A model generated the notes under the pieces. That model made no database searches. It was given only the letters and a program-made list of their open reading frames with translations, and was not told where the DNA came from. Both the position numbers and the translations under genes were made by a program. Below, piece after piece: positions 5,601 to 5,609 of a stretch of 5,609 bases of DNA. The DNA is from Thermoplasmata archaeon (GTDB taxonomy: Archaea > Thermoplasmatota > Thermoplasmata > Thermoplasmatales > Aciduliprofundaceae). The DNA is taken from assembly GCA_021160945.1 (NCBI GenBank), contig JAGHBQ010000031.1:1-5609 (forward strand). Reading direction: 5' to 3'. The stretch's first letter is position 1. The number at the start of each line of letters is the position of its first letter.

Positions 5601-5609
5601 CTCTACACC

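Noticed and set aside
5574..5609. Possible C-terminus of another minus-strand protein (GVERGTVGAPS then TAG)
   Set aside because: Eleven open codons are not evidence, no family is recognisable, and the stretch coincides with the hairpin.
1..5609. CRISPR array, tRNA/rRNA genes, insertion sequences
   Set aside because: I saw no regularly spaced direct repeats, no tRNA-like or rRNA-like segments, and no transposase or terminal inverted repeats.

Overview
The window looks archaeal. It carries a PCNA-type sliding clamp, an Mrp/NBP35-type P-loop ATPase, a flavin-dependent thymidylate synthase (ThyX), a radical SAM activase and a dolichol-phosphate-hexose-synthase-like glycosyltransferase. Several start sites have a TATA-like box placed as archaeal promoters have it, and there is a mix of Shine-Dalgarno-led and apparently leaderless starts. 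Base composition is moderately AT-rich and the proteins are rich in K, E and I, as in many anaerobic or thermophilic Euryarchaeota. A Thermoplasmata/Aciduliprofundum-like source is my best guess, but it rests on general impression and not on a database match.

Layout. (1) 1-675, plus strand: radical SAM protein of the anaerobic ribonucleotide reductase activating type, with its first residues cut off by the window edge. (2) 680-1063, minus strand: a bare FtsX-type permease domain, most likely the 3' remnant of a larger ABC permease gene, lying just downstream of (3) a HAD-family phosphatase-like gene (1095-1688, minus). (4) A 43-bp divergent promoter region at 1689-1731. (5) 1732-3203, plus: two overlapping family-2 glycosyltransferase genes that are translationally coupled through an ATGA overlap. 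The second resembles dolichol-phosphate hexose synthases. (6) 3210-5540, minus: PCNA, Mrp-type ATPase and ThyX in tandem. Each has its own likely promoter. (7) 5541-5609: the thyX upstream region and a GC-rich hairpin at the window edge.

Functional theme. NrdG-like activase (dNTP supply under anaerobiosis), ThyX (dTMP synthesis) and PCNA (replication clamp) all serve DNA synthesis. The Mrp ATPase family is linked to Fe-S cluster delivery, which a radical SAM enzyme would need. The glycosyltransferase pair probably makes and uses lipid-linked sugars for surface glycoconjugates and looks unrelated.

Most of the window is ordinary housekeeping sequence, and I do not see a new multi-gene system. 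Three points deserve a second look. The Mrp protein lacks the family's C-terminal CxxC cluster-binding motif. The thyX 5' end appears to contain a one-base shift that splits a textbook SD+ATG start from the reading frame. The FtsX fragment has no start signal of its own.
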